Below are positions 35,868-45,989 of a stretch of DNA of 64,000 bases, in pieces. How positions within the stretch are numbered: the stretch's first letter is position 1; the number at the start of each line of letters is the position of its first letter. Both the position numbers and the translations under genes were made by a program. The notes beneath the pieces are model-generated. The model saw only the letters and a list, made by a program, of their open reading frames with translations, had not been told where the DNA came from and did no database searches. The stretch is from NCBI GenBank assembly GCA_001770205.1, contig MEQL01000007.1, forward strand, positions 62,001 through 126,000, in the 5' to 3' direction. Source of the DNA: Bdellovibrionales bacterium RIFOXYD12_FULL_39_22 (lineage in GTDB: Bacteria; Bdellovibrionota; Bacteriovoracia; Bacteriovoracales; Bacteriovoracaceae).

Positions 35868-36840
35868 AAAAAAGGTCCTTGTGCAGATCGTTTCGAGAGG
35901 TATTCAGCAAGGCGACAGCTTTTTGGTGAATGCCTTCAATTTCTTTTTTGAATTTTAGTTGCACCACTTCCATTTCGGAGGCAGTTAAAAGTTTATGGGA
36001 AATTAGATAGGATTCGAATAATTTTATGGGATCTCTTTTCAACCAGCGCTCAATTTCGTCTAGTGGCCGGATATCAGTATGAGTTCCTTGAATATTATCA
36101 TCCGGGCCTACATGGCCTCGCTGCCGATAGGTTTTACATTCGATAAAGGCCGGGCCTTGGCCTTCGCGTGCTGCCAAGCTTGCTTCCAGAGCACACTCGC
36201 GAACTGCAAGTACATCGTTTCCATCAATAACATATGATTTCACATTAAAGGCGTCGGCCAGTTTAGAAATTTCTCTCGTAGGCCTTATCTCATCAATTCG
36301 CATATGGGTGGAGTATAAATTATTTTCGCAGACAAAAACTATTGGAAGTTTTTTGAGAGAGGCAAAATTAAGAGATTCTGCAAGGACTCCCTCTCCGGTG
36401 GCCCCATCTCCAAAATATGAAACTGCTATTTGTTTTTTATGATTATTTTTTGCTGCTAATGCCGCGCCAAGAGCAAGTGAAATAGTTCCTGAGACGATGG
36501 GGGCGGCACCCAACATTCCAACTTCTGGTGCGATGATGTGCATTGATCCGCCTTTTCCCTTGCAACATCCTTCTGATAAACAATAAATCTCCATGATCAT
36601 GCGTTCGAGAGATCCGCCCTTGGCCAAATAGTGCCCATGCGAGCGGTGATTTCCGAAGACGTAATCTTGTTTGCCTAACGTAGAACTGATTCCGACGGCA
36701 ATGGCCTCTTGGCCTGAACACATATGCACTGGACAGCGAATAATTCCTTGGAGAATTGGTTCAACAAAACTCTCTTCGGCGAATCTGATTTTTATTAATT
36801 CCGAGTATAGGTGAGCGGCCAGCTCTTTGGGCATTTGCAC
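35851..36840 (-). CDS. TPP-dependent 2-oxoacid dehydrogenase/decarboxylase E1, alpha subunit
   Basis: The product is 329 residues. The TPP motif is GDGATGE at residues 144-150, closing at ENN about 27 residues later. HMCSGQEAIAVG and GNHRSHGHYLAKGG provide the conserved active-site histidines. KGGSMHI matches the loop that is phosphorylated in mitochondrial homologues. It is the first gene of a leftward set (alpha, beta, GT4) with overlaps at each junction. The start lies about 50-80 bases from the divergent membrane-transferase gene, so both share a short control region. An ordinary metabolic pyruvate or acetoin dehydrogenase is the alternative, but lack of E2/E3 argues against it. Confidence 0.87.
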   Translation of the reverse strand: MQMPKELAAHLYSELIKIRFAEESFVEPILQGIIRCPVHMCSGQEAIAVGISSTLGKQDYVFGNHRSHGHYLAKGGSLERMIMEIYCLSEGCCKGKGGSMHIIAPEVGMLGAAPIVSGTISLALGAALAAKNNHKKQIAVSYFGDGATGEGVLAESLNFASLKKLPIVFVCENNLYSTHMRIDEIRPTREISKLADAFNVKSYVIDGNDVLAVRECALEASLAAREGQGPAFIECKTYRQRGHVGPDDNIQGTHTDIRPLDEIERWLKRDPIKLFESYLISHKLLTASEMEVVQLKFKKEIEGIHQKAVALLNTSRNDLHKDLFYGQKT

Positions 36841-36916
36841 TTTACATTTTCTCCGCGCTGTGAGTAGAATCGCCCCAAGATAAGTTAGTTTGTATTATTT
36901 GACAATAAGGCATTGC

Positions 36917-38596
36917 TTGAAAGCTTGGTTTTCCTCAGACAAGATTGCGGCTTGGTTACCTTTTTTAATGCTTTTCTTAGTTTTTCCGCTCGCCCTCACT
37001 CTACACAACCAAGAAGAGTTATCCCATCCACTGGGGCACTATCTTGTCATCTATTTTTCTTTCGCCATTGTCTCTTACTTGTTGTTGGTGCTTTTGTTGC
37101 GATATCTTTTGCCCACCTCAAGCAAAGAGCTGATTTCTGTTTTAATGTTTCTTTTGGGGATGTTCATTTTAATCTCAGATATTGTTGCTCCGCTGCGACT
37201 GGATAGCTTTGATGATTTGTCAGGAATTGGCAAAATAAAGGTTCTTCCGCTCGATTTTATTTTTGAGTTTTTTGTGGGGATTGCGTTGTTATTTTGTCTG
37301 CGAGTAAAACGAGATTGGTTATTTAAGATTGGATCAATAATTACGATCTACTTTTTTGTTTCACAAGTGGCGGTTTGGGCCCACGCGGTATCAACTAAGG
37401 ATGATGCACCAGAAAATAAAGATCTGGCCCAACAATTAAAAGGAAATACTACCGTTGAGTCTAAAGGAAATATATACCACTTCATTTTTGATACATATGG
37501 CCCAGGTTTTTTAGAACATCTTTCAGCAATAAAAGGGGCGCAGGAAAGTTTTAATGGTTTTGTTTATTTTAAAAAAAATCTAACCAATTCTGATTATACC
37601 CAAATTTCGGTTCCGATAATTTGGAGCGGACATACTTTTTTGGATTCAGACCTTTCCATTTCTGCTTGGAGACAGACAGGGTTTATGTCTCAGGGCCCAC
37701 TGGTTGATTTTCATAAAAGTGGTTACACTATTTATGAGTACCAAACTAAATATCGTCACCGCCTGGCCGATCATACGGTGCATGGCAACGATCTAAAAGC
37801 CAAAATTTTTGAAATAGGAGATGATGAATTCGGCCCGTGGAATATAATGGATTTGTCTATATTGCGGGCCGCACCTACTTTTTTACAAAACTACATTTTC
37901 TATAAGGGCGATGGACCACTCTCCAATCTGAGATTTGCCTTCGCCAAAACAAAAAAACTGTCTGGGAATTTTGTGAGGGCCCCATTAGCAGTTGCGGTGC
38001 TACAAAAATTTCTAGCAGAAGAACCCTCAAGATCAAATAGTGGCAATTATGTGCTTGCCCATATATCTTTGCCGCATGACCCATATGTAGTGACAAGAAA
38101 ATGTACTACAAATTTTACCGCCACCACATATGATGATCAGGCCATTTGTGCTGTTCGATTTATGGTTGAGATTATTAAGACACTAAAAGCGGAGGGCCGT
38201 TATGAGGACTCAACTATTATTTTTCAAGGTGACCATGGCCCTGTATTAAGTAAGAGAGAACGCAAGCAAAAAGGTATCGTTTTTTTAAAAGGCCCAAAGA
38301 CATTACTTCTGATAAAACCACCCAATAGCAGTGACTTACCAATGGAGATCTCTGAAATTCAGTCCCAGTCATTGGATATTGCCCCCACTCTATACGCCTT
38401 GACAGGCGTTTCGCATGATCAAAAGATGGAATTAGCTGGAGAAAATCTATTTTCTAATCATGTTAATAAGTCGCGAGAGATACATATTTACTCTTATAGG
38501 CGGCCATATAATAATCGCACGGAAGAGCTAATGCATTGGAGTTTTGTTGACGGGATAGGATTTAAGAAGTATCAAAATATACTTCCAAAAATGTAA
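36917..38596 (+). CDS. membrane alkaline-phosphatase-superfamily transferase-like protein
   Basis: The product is 559 residues from TTG 36917, which has AAGG (36907-36910) six bases upstream. The earlier TTG at 36890 is possible. Five N-terminal membrane helices are followed by a periplasmic sulfatase-fold domain. [15 protein letters not shown] replaces the usual nucleophile strand, and [13 protein letters not shown] carries the metal-binding Asp-His pair. [14 protein letters not shown] is the typical C-terminal helix of the group. Similarity to the two LtaS-like paralogues at 22947 and 39911 is distant. Such proteins transfer or cleave phospho- or phosphonyl groups on glycans. It lies 23 bases before the PEP mutase gene in the same direction, so the two are likely co-transcribed. 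Confidence 0.75.
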   Translation: MKAWFSSDKIAAWLPFLMLFLVFPLALTLHNQEELSHPLGHYLVIYFSFAIVSYLLLVLLLRYLLPTSSKELISVLMFLLGMFILISDIVAPLRLDSFDDLSGIGKIKVLPLDFIFEFFVGIALLFCLRVKRDWLFKIGSIITIYFFVSQVAVWAHAVSTKDDAPENKDLAQQLKGNTTVESKGNIYHFIFDTYGPGFLEHLSAIKGAQESFNGFVYFKKNLTNSDYTQISVPIIWSGHTFLDSDLSISAWRQTGFMSQGPLVDFHKSGYTIYEYQTKYRHRLADHTVHGNDLKAKIFEIGDDEFGPWNIMDLSILRAAPTFLQNYIFYKGDGPLSNLRFAFAKTKKLSGNFVRAPLAVAVLQKFLAEEPSRSNSGNYVLAHISLPHDPYVVTRKCTTNFTATTYDDQAICAVRFMVEIIKTLKAEGRYEDSTIIFQGDHGPVLSKRERKQKGIVFLKGPKTLLLIKPPNSSDLPMEISEIQSQSLDIAPTLYALTGVSHDQKMELAGENLFSNHVNKSREIHIYSYRRPYNNRTEELMHWSFVDGIGFKKYQNILPKM

Positions 38597-38619
38597 AAAA
38601 ATTAATAGGAGAAGCTTAT

Positions 38620-39927
38620 ATGACGAAGACAGTTTATGTGGGAATGAGTGCAGATTTGATCCATCCTGGACATTTAAATATTATCAATAACGCAGTTAAG
38701 TATGGCGAGGTTATCGTTGGAGTTTTAACAGATGAGGCAATTGCCAGTTATAAGCGTCTTCCATATATGAATTTTGAGCAACGCAAACTTGTAGTAGAAG
38801 GGTTACGTGGAGTTACTAAAGTTGTTGCGCAAGAGAGTCTAGATTATGTGCCTAATTTGGAAAAAATTAAACCTAACTTTGTTGTTCATGGTGACGATTG
38901 GAAAACAGGAATTCAGAGCGAAACAAGACAGCGAGTTATTGATACGCTGGCCAAGTGGGGGGGGCAGTTGATTGAGATTCCGTATACAGATGGTATTTCG
39001 TCTACGGCCCTAATCAAAGCATTAAAAGAGATTGGAACTACTCCTGAAATTCGTCAAAATAGATTAAGAAGACTGTTATCGGCCAAAAAATCTGTGCGGA
39101 TGATGGAGGCACACAATGGATTGACGGGTTTGATTGTAGAAAATGCCAAGATTACAAAAAATAATACAACCGTAGAGTTTGATGGAATGTGGTTGTCGAG
39201 TTTAACGGAATCTACTGTACGTGGAAGGCCAGATATTGAGGCGGTAGATTTTTCATCAAGGATGACTACCTTAAATGATATTTTAGAGGTTACCACGAAG
39301 CCAATTATTTTTGATGGAGACACTGGTGGAAAAAATGTTGAGAATTTTGTCTTTATGGTCAAGACGATGGAGAGATTGGGGGTATCGGCAGTAATCATAG
39401 AGGATAAGGTTGGATTAAAGCAAAACTCTCTTTTTGGTACAAGTGTTCAGCAAACCCAGGCCACCCCAGAGGAGTTTGCACGAAAAATTCGGGCCGGGAA
39501 AAAGGCGCAAGTTGGCCACGCTTTTATGGTTATTGCCCGAATTGAAAGTTTAATTGCCGGGGCCGGAGTGGCCGATGCAATTTTACGCGCAAAAACATAT
39601 ATTGAAGCAGGTGCCGATGGGATTATGATCCATAGCGCCAAAAAGGATCCTAAGGAAATTTTTGATTTTTGTGATGCATATAAAAAATTGGAAAAGGTTG
39701 TTCCGCTGGTAGTAGTTCCGTCTAGCTTTAATTCAGTATATGAGAAAGATTTGGCCGAACGAGGTGTTAATATCGTTATATATGCTAATCAATTACTTCG
39801 AGGAGCATATCCTGCGATGATGCGTGTAGCTAATACTATATTGGAAAATGAGCGTGCTTTGGAGTGCGATGATACCATAATGCCAATTAAAGAGATCCTA
39901 ACGCTGATTCCTAATGCGGAAGCTTAG
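38620..39927 (+). CDS. nucleotidyltransferase-phosphoenolpyruvate mutase fusion
   Basis: The product is 435 residues. Residues 1-140 are a cytidylyltransferase-like domain: HPGH at 15-18, and ISSTALIK near 126-133 as the second nucleotide motif. Residues 150-435 belong to the isocitrate lyase/PEP mutase superfamily. IIFDGDTGG holds the Mg-binding Asp at about 232-234, and [10 protein letters not shown] at 261-270 matches the EDKxxxxxNS signature that distinguishes PEP mutases from the lyases. PEP mutase forms the C-P bond of phosphonopyruvate, the first step to almost all natural phosphonates. The fused domain could activate a phosphonate with CTP (inference). AGGAG lies before ATG 38620. The 3' end overlaps the convergent transferase gene by 17 bases. 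Confidence 0.88.
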   Translation: MTKTVYVGMSADLIHPGHLNIINNAVKYGEVIVGVLTDEAIASYKRLPYMNFEQRKLVVEGLRGVTKVVAQESLDYVPNLEKIKPNFVVHGDDWKTGIQSETRQRVIDTLAKWGGQLIEIPYTDGISSTALIKALKEIGTTPEIRQNRLRRLLSAKKSVRMMEAHNGLTGLIVENAKITKNNTTVEFDGMWLSSLTESTVRGRPDIEAVDFSSRMTTLNDILEVTTKPIIFDGDTGGKNVENFVFMVKTMERLGVSAVIIEDKVGLKQNSLFGTSVQQTQATPEEFARKIRAGKKAQVGHAFMVIARIESLIAGAGVADAILRAKTYIEAGADGIMIHSAKKDPKEIFDFCDAYKKLEKVVPLVVVPSSFNSVYEKDLAERGVNIVIYANQLLRGAYPAMMRVANTILENERALECDDTIMPIKEILTLIPNAEA

Positions 39928-41611
39928 TTTTATCAACCTCTTTCCAGTTAAGAAGAGGAGTTCCCTCTCGCACTGTTTCTATTATTCTTCCGTGCTTTGC
40001 CGAGGCATAGGATATGTTTGGGGCCATTGTTGATAACAGATCTGGTTGTTGTGCCAATTCAGAAAAAAGATATTTGAAAATATTAACATTACTTAATATC
40101 GAGATCTCTCTTATTTGTTGGCCTGCTGGGCGAGGCCATCGAATTGCACAAAAAACACCGAACATATCTTCTGTGATAAGTTGTTCATCAACGCCATGTT
40201 GATTCATTTCCTTTCTCATTTTATCAATAGAGAGGTTTCTGGAAGGAAGGCCTCGATACCTAAATGAACCATGATCTCCCAGCGCAATGATTACGGCGGA
40301 ATTATCCTTGTCAATAATATGAGTAACGAGATCAAGAAGTTCATCTTCTGCATGTCTGTAAATTTTTCTATATTCTTCGATCCAATAATCCAAGTAGATC
40401 CATGGCCGTTCTTTGGTATCAGCGCTATCGGTAATTTTAACGCCTATATCGCGAAGTTTTTTTGCCGAATATTTGACGGAGTGAGCTGCTCCGGCCTTAA
40501 TGAAATAAAAGGTTGGTCTTTCATTGCTTGCATCATCAATGCGTTTTTTAATTTTATTAATGAATTCATCCTTGGCCAGTGAAACGCTAGGTCTGTTTTC
40601 CCAAAAAAAGTAGTAGATTTTTTTTAGTAATTTACTGCGAAACAAAGAGATGGCCGCAGTGGCCTCATTTTTTCCAAAAAAAGTAAAATCAATCTGCTGC
40701 CCGGGATGATCATTTAATAGATCATGACTATTTTGTAATAGATAGTCTACTTGGTAGCCGTTATGCTTAAAGATGGTTAAAGTTGGATTGAATCTATTTC
40801 CTCCAATTATGCTGCGAGCAAATGAATTATCAGAAATACCAGTTTCTCCACGGTTGTAGTGATGATCCATAAGAAAAATGGAAAGGAGACTACTAAGAGT
40901 AGACTCATAATTAGAATATGTATTGTCGTATATCGAAAAGTCTAGCCCGGAAAGTTTATTCACCATCGAGGAGTTATCATAGTTGTAGATTTTTTTTACA
41001 GCATAAGCTGAATGAAATGATTCTAGTAAAATAAAATAAACATTAGGGCGTGTTACAAATTTCAATTTACCATACTGCTTAATTTTTCTTGAGTCTATCT
41101 GAGCACTTTTTTCTTCGCTGCGTAAGGTGCTGGCCCGCCCACCCCATTGAATAATGGCACTGATTAGCATTGATGCCAGAATGATATTTAAGAACATGAA
41201 TCGCGCTTTATAAACTATCATTCCGACAAATAATGGAAGGCCTAGATAAATAAGATTCTTCTCTAAAGTGCTATCGTTGTAAGAAATATTTGCCTTAAAA
41301 AGATAGAGAATCGTTGCAACACCAAGCGCCGCCACCGTGAGATCCATTACTCGTTTTTTTAAAACAGAGGGAAGGTGGGAGGCGGCCAGTATTATATGAG
41401 TCACTAAAATGATTATGGAGTTGCTAACAAGAAATAAAATAATAAGAAAGAAGAGCGTCCGTAGAATTTGTTCTGAAGTAAACATGTGATAGTTGATCTG
41501 CAAGACACCAATAATCGGATAAACGGTGGCCAGTATTATAAACAAATGCGCCTGGCCAAGGGCAGAAAGTATATTTTTGGAGGTAAAAAGCATATTTAAA
41601 TTGTAGGCCAT
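39911..41611 (-). CDS. membrane alkaline-phosphatase-superfamily (LtaS/sulfatase-like) protein, paralogue of 22947 gene
   Basis: The product is 566 residues. Five N-terminal helices are followed by [44 protein letters not shown] and [15 protein letters not shown], matching the protein encoded at 22947-24575 in order and spacing. The two are clearly paralogues from the INY-HMF helix through the C-terminal [10 protein letters not shown]. Head-group transfer onto a periplasmic glycan is the expected activity. The gene converges with the PEP mutase fusion (17-base overlap) and is preceded, in the same direction, by a gene for a 63-residue membrane protein that often accompanies this family. No clear ribosome-binding site precedes its ATG. 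Confidence 0.8.
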   Translation of the reverse strand: MAYNLNMLFTSKNILSALGQAHLFIILATVYPIIGVLQINYHMFTSEQILRTLFFLIILFLVSNSIIILVTHIILAASHLPSVLKKRVMDLTVAALGVATILYLFKANISYNDSTLEKNLIYLGLPLFVGMIVYKARFMFLNIILASMLISAIIQWGGRASTLRSEEKSAQIDSRKIKQYGKLKFVTRPNVYFILLESFHSAYAVKKIYNYDNSSMVNKLSGLDFSIYDNTYSNYESTLSSLLSIFLMDHHYNRGETGISDNSFARSIIGGNRFNPTLTIFKHNGYQVDYLLQNSHDLLNDHPGQQIDFTFFGKNEATAAISLFRSKLLKKIYYFFWENRPSVSLAKDEFINKIKKRIDDASNERPTFYFIKAGAAHSVKYSAKKLRDIGVKITDSADTKERPWIYLDYWIEEYRKIYRHAEDELLDLVTHIIDKDNSAVIIALGDHGSFRYRGLPSRNLSIDKMRKEMNQHGVDEQLITEDMFGVFCAIRWPRPAGQQIREISILSNVNIFKYLFSELAQQPDLLSTMAPNISYASAKHGRIIETVREGTPLLNWKEVDKTKLPH

Positions 41612-41644
41612 GAAGAATAAATTTCTATGTTGTCACATAAGAAT

Positions 41645-41836
41645 TTATTTTTTCTCGGAGAATATGCGCTGGAAAGTTTCTTTAATCTTTCCCCAGTAAA
41701 CTTTGCCGGCAACTATAGACCCGACGACAGCTCCAACAACTGCTTGCATAACAATGGACATTGATCCAGGGTCTATATACGCGTTGGCAGTGCCGATAAA
41801 TGGAACAAGAATTATAATTAGAAGTAGTATTCTCAT
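41645..41836 (-). CDS. small membrane protein with YIDPGS motif
   Basis: The product is 63 residues from ATG 41836-41834, selected over an upstream start because AGGAG lies eight bases before it. A cleavable or retained N-terminal hydrophobic segment ends near TANA, immediately followed by YIDPGSMSIVMQAVVGAVVG, a second hydrophobic helix, and a basic C-terminal tail. I recall short YIDPG proteins next to sulfatase-fold membrane enzymes in glycan loci, and here it directly precedes one (34-base gap). A partner or assembly role for that enzyme is inferred. Confidence 0.75.
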   Translation of the reverse strand: MRILLLIIILVPFIGTANAYIDPGSMSIVMQAVVGAVVGSIVAGKVYWGKIKETFQRIFSEKK

Positions 41837-41886
41837 TGCAATTTCTCCTGAAAAGTTAAGTCGCGACATTAGCACCATATTATTTT

Positions 41887-41915
41887 GTTGTAAAATTAAA
41901 TTGCACTACTTAGAA
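41887..41915 (+). promoter_or_regulatory. promoter of the initiating sugar transferase operon
   Basis: TTGTAA (41887-41892), a 17-base spacer and TAGAAT (41910-41915) end 10 bases before ATG 41926. No Shine-Dalgarno is present between, so the transcript would have almost no leader. Confidence 0.5.
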
Positions 41916-41925
41916 TCATCTTCCA

Positions 41926-42516
41926 ATGAGCAAAGTCTTATTTGACTATTTTGTAGCAGTTGTTGCCTTGTTTTTTTTACTTCCAATTTTTTTGGTGATC
42001 GCCATTGTCATAAAGTTGACATCGTCTGGGCCAATTTTTTATCGTGGAGAGCGGACGGGCCAACATGGTGTATCGTTTAAAATTTTTAAGTTTCGTACGA
42101 TGGTTGTTAACGCTGAGAAATTAGGTGGGCCAACGACGGGACTAAATGATCCGAGAGTGACAAAAATCGGTCATTTTTTGCGGAAATATAAACTAGATGA
42201 ACTTCCCCAACTTATTAATATAGTTAGAGGAGAAATGAGTTTCGTTGGGCCACGGCCTGAAGTAAAACGCTATACGGATCTGTTTTTAGGGGATGAGAAG
42301 TTGATTTTGACTGTTAGGCCAGGAATCACCGATTATAGTTCAATCAAATTTGCGGATCTTGATTACCAAGTAGGTGCAGAAAATATAGATCAAAACTTTG
42401 AGGCCAAAATTTTACCAGAAAAAAATAAGTTGCGTATAAAATATGTCAAAGAACAATCTTTCTGGCTTGATTTAAAACTGATTTTTTTGACGATCTTGCG
42501 AGTTATAAAAAAATGA
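41926..42516 (+). CDS. initiating sugar-phosphate transferase (PglC/WcaJ C-domain type)
   Basis: The product is 196 residues, the minimal monotopic phosphoglycosyltransferase. One N-terminal re-entrant hydrophobic segment (VAVVALFFLLPIFLVIAIVIKL) is followed by GPIFYRGERTG, FKIFKFRTMV, and then DELPQLINIVRGEMSFVGPRPE, which contains the family catalytic signature. It moves a sugar-1-phosphate from a UDP-sugar to undecaprenyl phosphate and so would start repeat-unit assembly. The usual catalytic DE pair corresponds to the Asp-Glu of KLDELPQ. It overlaps the aldo/keto reductase gene by four bases. Confidence 0.9.
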   Translation: MSKVLFDYFVAVVALFFLLPIFLVIAIVIKLTSSGPIFYRGERTGQHGVSFKIFKFRTMVVNAEKLGGPTTGLNDPRVTKIGHFLRKYKLDELPQLINIVRGEMSFVGPRPEVKRYTDLFLGDEKLILTVRPGITDYSSIKFADLDYQVGAENIDQNFEAKILPEKNKLRIKYVKEQSFWLDLKLIFLTILRVIKK

Positions 42517-43427
42517 GATATTTGTCGCTTGATAATCACAAATTTTGTCCTTCTTGTTTGGGATTAGGCTGTCTGGCATTTGGTGGGTATGGGGTCGGTT
42601 TTGTTGATGATCAAAAATTAGAACAGACTTTTTTTAAAGCAATCGACAGTGGGATAAATTTTTTTGATACCGCAGATATATACGGCCTTGGTCGAGCGGA
42701 ACTATTTTTAGGAAAGCTTATTTCTAAAACGGCCGGGTTGCGCTCGAAATTGCTTTTGGCCTCAAAATTTGGTGTTCGTCGTTCTGATATTGGCGAGATT
42801 TTTTATGATAATTCTATTGATTGGATAGAACAGGCGTTGATGGCCAGTCTTGAGCGCCTGCAAACAGATTATCTCGATCTATATCAATTGCATTACCCTG
42901 ATAACAAAACTCCCATTGAAGAGGTTATGAATTTTTTGGATAAAAAACGGCAAGAGGGAGTGATTAGGTATTTTGGTGTTTCAAATGTCAGTGATAACGG
43001 AGTTCTTTCGGAACTTGCCAAAAAATATCCATATTTTATTACTGCGCAAATGGAAGGTAGTCTGATTCATAATCCAAATACTGCCAATTTTCCAGAACAG
43101 ATTGCGCCAATTTTTTATGGGGTATTAGCGCAAGGCCTACTGTCTGGGAAGTATGACAAAGATAGTAAGTTTGCAGAAAACGACGCCAGAAGTCGGCCCA
43201 AATATGTTAATTTTCACGGAGAAAAATTGGCGCAAAATTTAGAAGTAGTTGAGCGACTTAAAGTATTTGCAAAGAAATATGGGATGACTCCAACTCAAAT
43301 GGCATTTCGTTGGGTTCTAGATCATTATCCAAGGGCCGTGGCCTTGATTGGAGCAAAGGATCAAGAACAACTTATCGAGGCCCTTGAGAGTTGTAGCTGC
43401 GTCTCTCAAATAGATTGGACTATATGA
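42513..43427 (+). CDS. aldo/keto reductase family oxidoreductase
   Basis: The product is 304 residues with a TIM-barrel AKR fold. The catalytic tetrad is present: FFDTADIYG (Asp, Tyr), LLLASKFG (Lys) and LDLYQLHYPD (His). IEQALMASLERLQTDYLDL is typical, and a C-terminal RWVLDHYPRAVALIGAKDQEQL completes the cofactor site. Family members reduce sugar aldehydes or ketones with NADPH. It is translationally coupled to the initiating transferase upstream (ATGA) and to the glycosyltransferase downstream (ATGA), so it presumably makes or reduces a sugar precursor in this operon. Confidence 0.87.
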   Translation: MRYLSLDNHKFCPSCLGLGCLAFGGYGVGFVDDQKLEQTFFKAIDSGINFFDTADIYGLGRAELFLGKLISKTAGLRSKLLLASKFGVRRSDIGEIFYDNSIDWIEQALMASLERLQTDYLDLYQLHYPDNKTPIEEVMNFLDKKRQEGVIRYFGVSNVSDNGVLSELAKKYPYFITAQMEGSLIHNPNTANFPEQIAPIFYGVLAQGLLSGKYDKDSKFAENDARSRPKYVNFHGEKLAQNLEVVERLKVFAKKYGMTPTQMAFRWVLDHYPRAVALIGAKDQEQLIEALESCSCVSQIDWTI

Positions 43428-44692
43428 GAATATGGCTAATTAAGGCCGGAGAGCCATTTCCTCTTTCATCATCAGCTCGTTTATTCCGAACTGGTATGAT
43501 GGCCAACATTTTAATTGAGCGAGGCCATCATGTCGTTTGGTGGACTACGGCCTATGATCACTTTGAGAAAAAATACATTGCAGACAAATTTACGATTCAT
43601 CGGTTACAAAATAATTATGAGCTGGCCATTCTCTATCCTACGACGCCATATAGAAAAAACATTTCATTAGCGAGAATAAAAAATCATCAAGAATTAGCGC
43701 AGACATTTGTCAGAGAGATTAATTCGTTTCCCCTTCCAGATATTATTGTGTGCTCTTATCCCATTATTGAGTTGGCCGAGGAGGCAATTAGGTTTGGTCA
43801 GCGGCATAACATCCCGGTGGTGGTGGATATTAGAGATTTATGGCCAGATGTTTTTTTAGAGGTCTTGCCGCGTTACCTTAATTTTTTAGGACGGCCGTTT
43901 TTATATTTTTTAAACCAGAAGGCACAATATGTATTTGATAACGCCGAAACGATTATTGGTTTAACAGATGAATTTTTACAATGGGCCTATAAAAAATCTA
44001 ATCGAAAGCAATTAAAGAAACATATTAACGATTTTGTTGTTCCTATGGGATATTCAGATGTCATTCCGGATGCAGGGGACGTGATAAATGCTGACCAGTT
44101 TTGGGAAAAACAAGGAGTGGTGAAAACTAATTTTAATATCTGCTTTTTTGGTGCACTAGGAAAACAATTTGATATGAAGACGGTGATTGAAGCGGCAAAA
44201 AGGATGCAAAATAGAAATGATAGAAATGATAGGATCAAGTTCATTATCTGCGGGGATGGAGAGTCTTTAGCATTATATAAAGAGCAGGCAAGTGATTTAT
44301 CTAATGTGTTATTTACTGGGCGAGTGGACAAAGTAAAAATTTATTCATTAATGAGACGATCAAGTATCGGATTAGCGCCATATAAAAATAGTTTTGACTT
44401 TAGGGCCAGTATTGGCAATAAACCGGCCGAATATTTTTCCGCGGGCCTTCCTATTATTTCCGCAGTCGACGGCGTGTTAGGTAGACATCTTCGTCAATAT
44501 AATTGTGGCCTGATTTATTCTTCCGGAGATCCTAGTGATTTAGTAGATAAAATTATGGAGCTATATAACAATCGTTCGAAGTGTGAGAAGATGAGTTCCA
44601 ATGCGCAGGCCTTGTATGCAGAGAAGTTTATTGCTAAAAAAGTTTATACAGAATTTGCAAAAAAACTGGAGGCCATCTCCAATAGGTATTGA
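43424..44692 (+). CDS. family 4 glycosyltransferase (WbuB-like)
   Basis: The product is 422 residues from ATG 43424, which overlaps the previous stop. MRIWLIKAGEPFPLSSSARLFRTGMMANILIERGHHVVWW is typical of the WbuB/WbaZ-type GT4 group that adds a second sugar to undecaprenyl-diphosphate-linked N-acetyl-amino sugars. VVDIRDLWPDVF, FFGALGKQFDMKTVIEA and GNKPAEYFSAGLPIISAVDG follow. The protein contains an in-frame tandem NRD repeat (RNDRND) at about residue 264-270, encoded by a 9-base repeat at 44213-44230. The previous step is the PglC-like enzyme two genes upstream. Confidence 0.85.
   Translation: MRIWLIKAGEPFPLSSSARLFRTGMMANILIERGHHVVWWTTAYDHFEKKYIADKFTIHRLQNNYELAILYPTTPYRKNISLARIKNHQELAQTFVREINSFPLPDIIVCSYPIIELAEEAIRFGQRHNIPVVVDIRDLWPDVFLEVLPRYLNFLGRPFLYFLNQKAQYVFDNAETIIGLTDEFLQWAYKKSNRKQLKKHINDFVVPMGYSDVIPDAGDVINADQFWEKQGVVKTNFNICFFGALGKQFDMKTVIEAAKRMQNRNDRNDRIKFIICGDGESLALYKEQASDLSNVLFTGRVDKVKIYSLMRRSSIGLAPYKNSFDFRASIGNKPAEYFSAGLPIISAVDGVLGRHLRQYNCGLIYSSGDPSDLVDKIMELYNNRSKCEKMSSNAQALYAEKFIAKKVYTEFAKKLEAISNRY
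44213..44230 (+). repeat. in-frame 9-base tandem repeat in a glycosyltransferase gene
   Basis: AGAAATGAT occurs twice in a row, followed by AGGATC. It encodes RNDRND and keeps frame, so slippage would only change the number of NRD units. Confidence 0.7.
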
Positions 44693-44738
44693 TGGTTATT
44701 CTTACAATTCCTATGTTTTATATGCTGGAGTTATGGAT

Positions 44739-45989
44739 ATGGAAAATCGGATTATTCAATTTATAGGGAAGACAACATACTTGGCATTTTTACTGCTGGC
44801 AGCGCTGCTATTTATTGCCTTTGCCTTAAGTTCGCTTCATCACATTTTTCTTATTCCTCCGGCCTTATATTTTTTATATTTGTCCGCCAAAAAAGGTGAG
44901 TTGCGTCAGCAGTTTTGTCAGTCTAGGGCAGAGTTATTTCTGCTATTATTGGTTATTACCGCCCTGATTTCGATTGTGATCAACATTGATATGATTAAAG
45001 CGCCTCTAAAAAACATATTAAAGCTTAAATATTTTATTATTCCCTTGCTCGCTATTCCTGCCCTTAAATATACCTTCAGGACTTATATTACAGAGCGAAA
45101 AATCAAAATTTTGGCCAATACATTTTTAATTTCCATTACGGTGGCCACGGTAGCTGGGATGATTGGAATGAAGACCGGATTTAATCCGCTTAAGTGGGCA
45201 ACGGTAAAAACCGCTCGCAATGCTGGGATGTATGGCATGGTGATGAGCTACGCTTATGGACTTAGTATGATATTGCCGGCAATGTTGGCGACGATTGTTG
45301 CCTTGAGAAATAAGAATAATCGTTATCTTACTAACTATGTAAGTGAAAAACTTCTATGGGGAGCAACAATTGTTAATTTGCTCGGCCTATATTTTTCTTA
45401 TACGCGGGGGGCAATGTTGGGAATGATTGCTGCTTTACCGTTTGTTTTTTTCTTTGCGCGCAGGAAAATATTTTGGGCCATGATGGCCATGGCCGGAGTT
45501 GTTTTCTCTGTGATAATTGTTATTACATTCAGCGGTACAAACATTAATTACTATCGTTTAAATGCGGCCAAAAGTAATTTTTTGCGAATGAGTATCTATA
45601 AGGTTGTGGTAAAAATGGCCGAAGAAAAACCACTTCTAGGAGTAGGATTTCGCAATGTTGAACGGCAAGTAAAAGAATTTCGTAATAAATATCAAATGCA
45701 AGATTCTAAGTTTGTTGGCCATGCACACAATAACTATCTTGAGTTTCTAGGAGGGACGGGGATTATTGGGTTCACCTTTTTTGCCCTATTTTTGTTTTCC
45801 TGGATGCAGATGCTATTGGTTAGCAATAATATTTGGCCTGCACAAATATTACTTCCGTTTATGATCAGTTTTTTAACTTCGGGACTTTTTCAGAGTACTA
45901 TCATTGATGGTGAAAATACCTATCTTGTAATGGCCTTGTTCATGTTAAGTCTGATGCGGTGCTCAGAAAAGGTACGACGAACCTCATAA
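44739..45989 (+). CDS. O-antigen ligase/polymerase-like membrane protein
   Basis: The product is about 416 residues, starting at ATG 44739, because GGAG (44727-44730) is spaced eight bases away; ATG 44733 is too close to it and starts further upstream fall inside the previous gene. Around eleven helices are visible. A large periplasmic loop between helices holds LNAAKSNFLRMSIYKVVVKMAEEKPLLGVGFRNVERQVKEF and GHAHNNYLEFLGGTGIIG, the H-N-x-x-L-E-x-x-x-x-G pattern that marks the WaaL/Wzy O-antigen ligase superfamily. It would join finished chains to lipid A-core or polymerise repeat units. It closes the operon begun by the initiating transferase. Confidence 0.82.
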   Translation: MENRIIQFIGKTTYLAFLLLAALLFIAFALSSLHHIFLIPPALYFLYLSAKKGELRQQFCQSRAELFLLLLVITALISIVINIDMIKAPLKNILKLKYFIIPLLAIPALKYTFRTYITERKIKILANTFLISITVATVAGMIGMKTGFNPLKWATVKTARNAGMYGMVMSYAYGLSMILPAMLATIVALRNKNNRYLTNYVSEKLLWGATIVNLLGLYFSYTRGAMLGMIAALPFVFFFARRKIFWAMMAMAGVVFSVIIVITFSGTNINYYRLNAAKSNFLRMSIYKVVVKMAEEKPLLGVGFRNVERQVKEFRNKYQMQDSKFVGHAHNNYLEFLGGTGIIGFTFFALFLFSWMQMLLVSNNIWPAQILLPFMISFLTSGLFQSTIIDGENTYLVMALFMLSLMRCSEKVRRTS

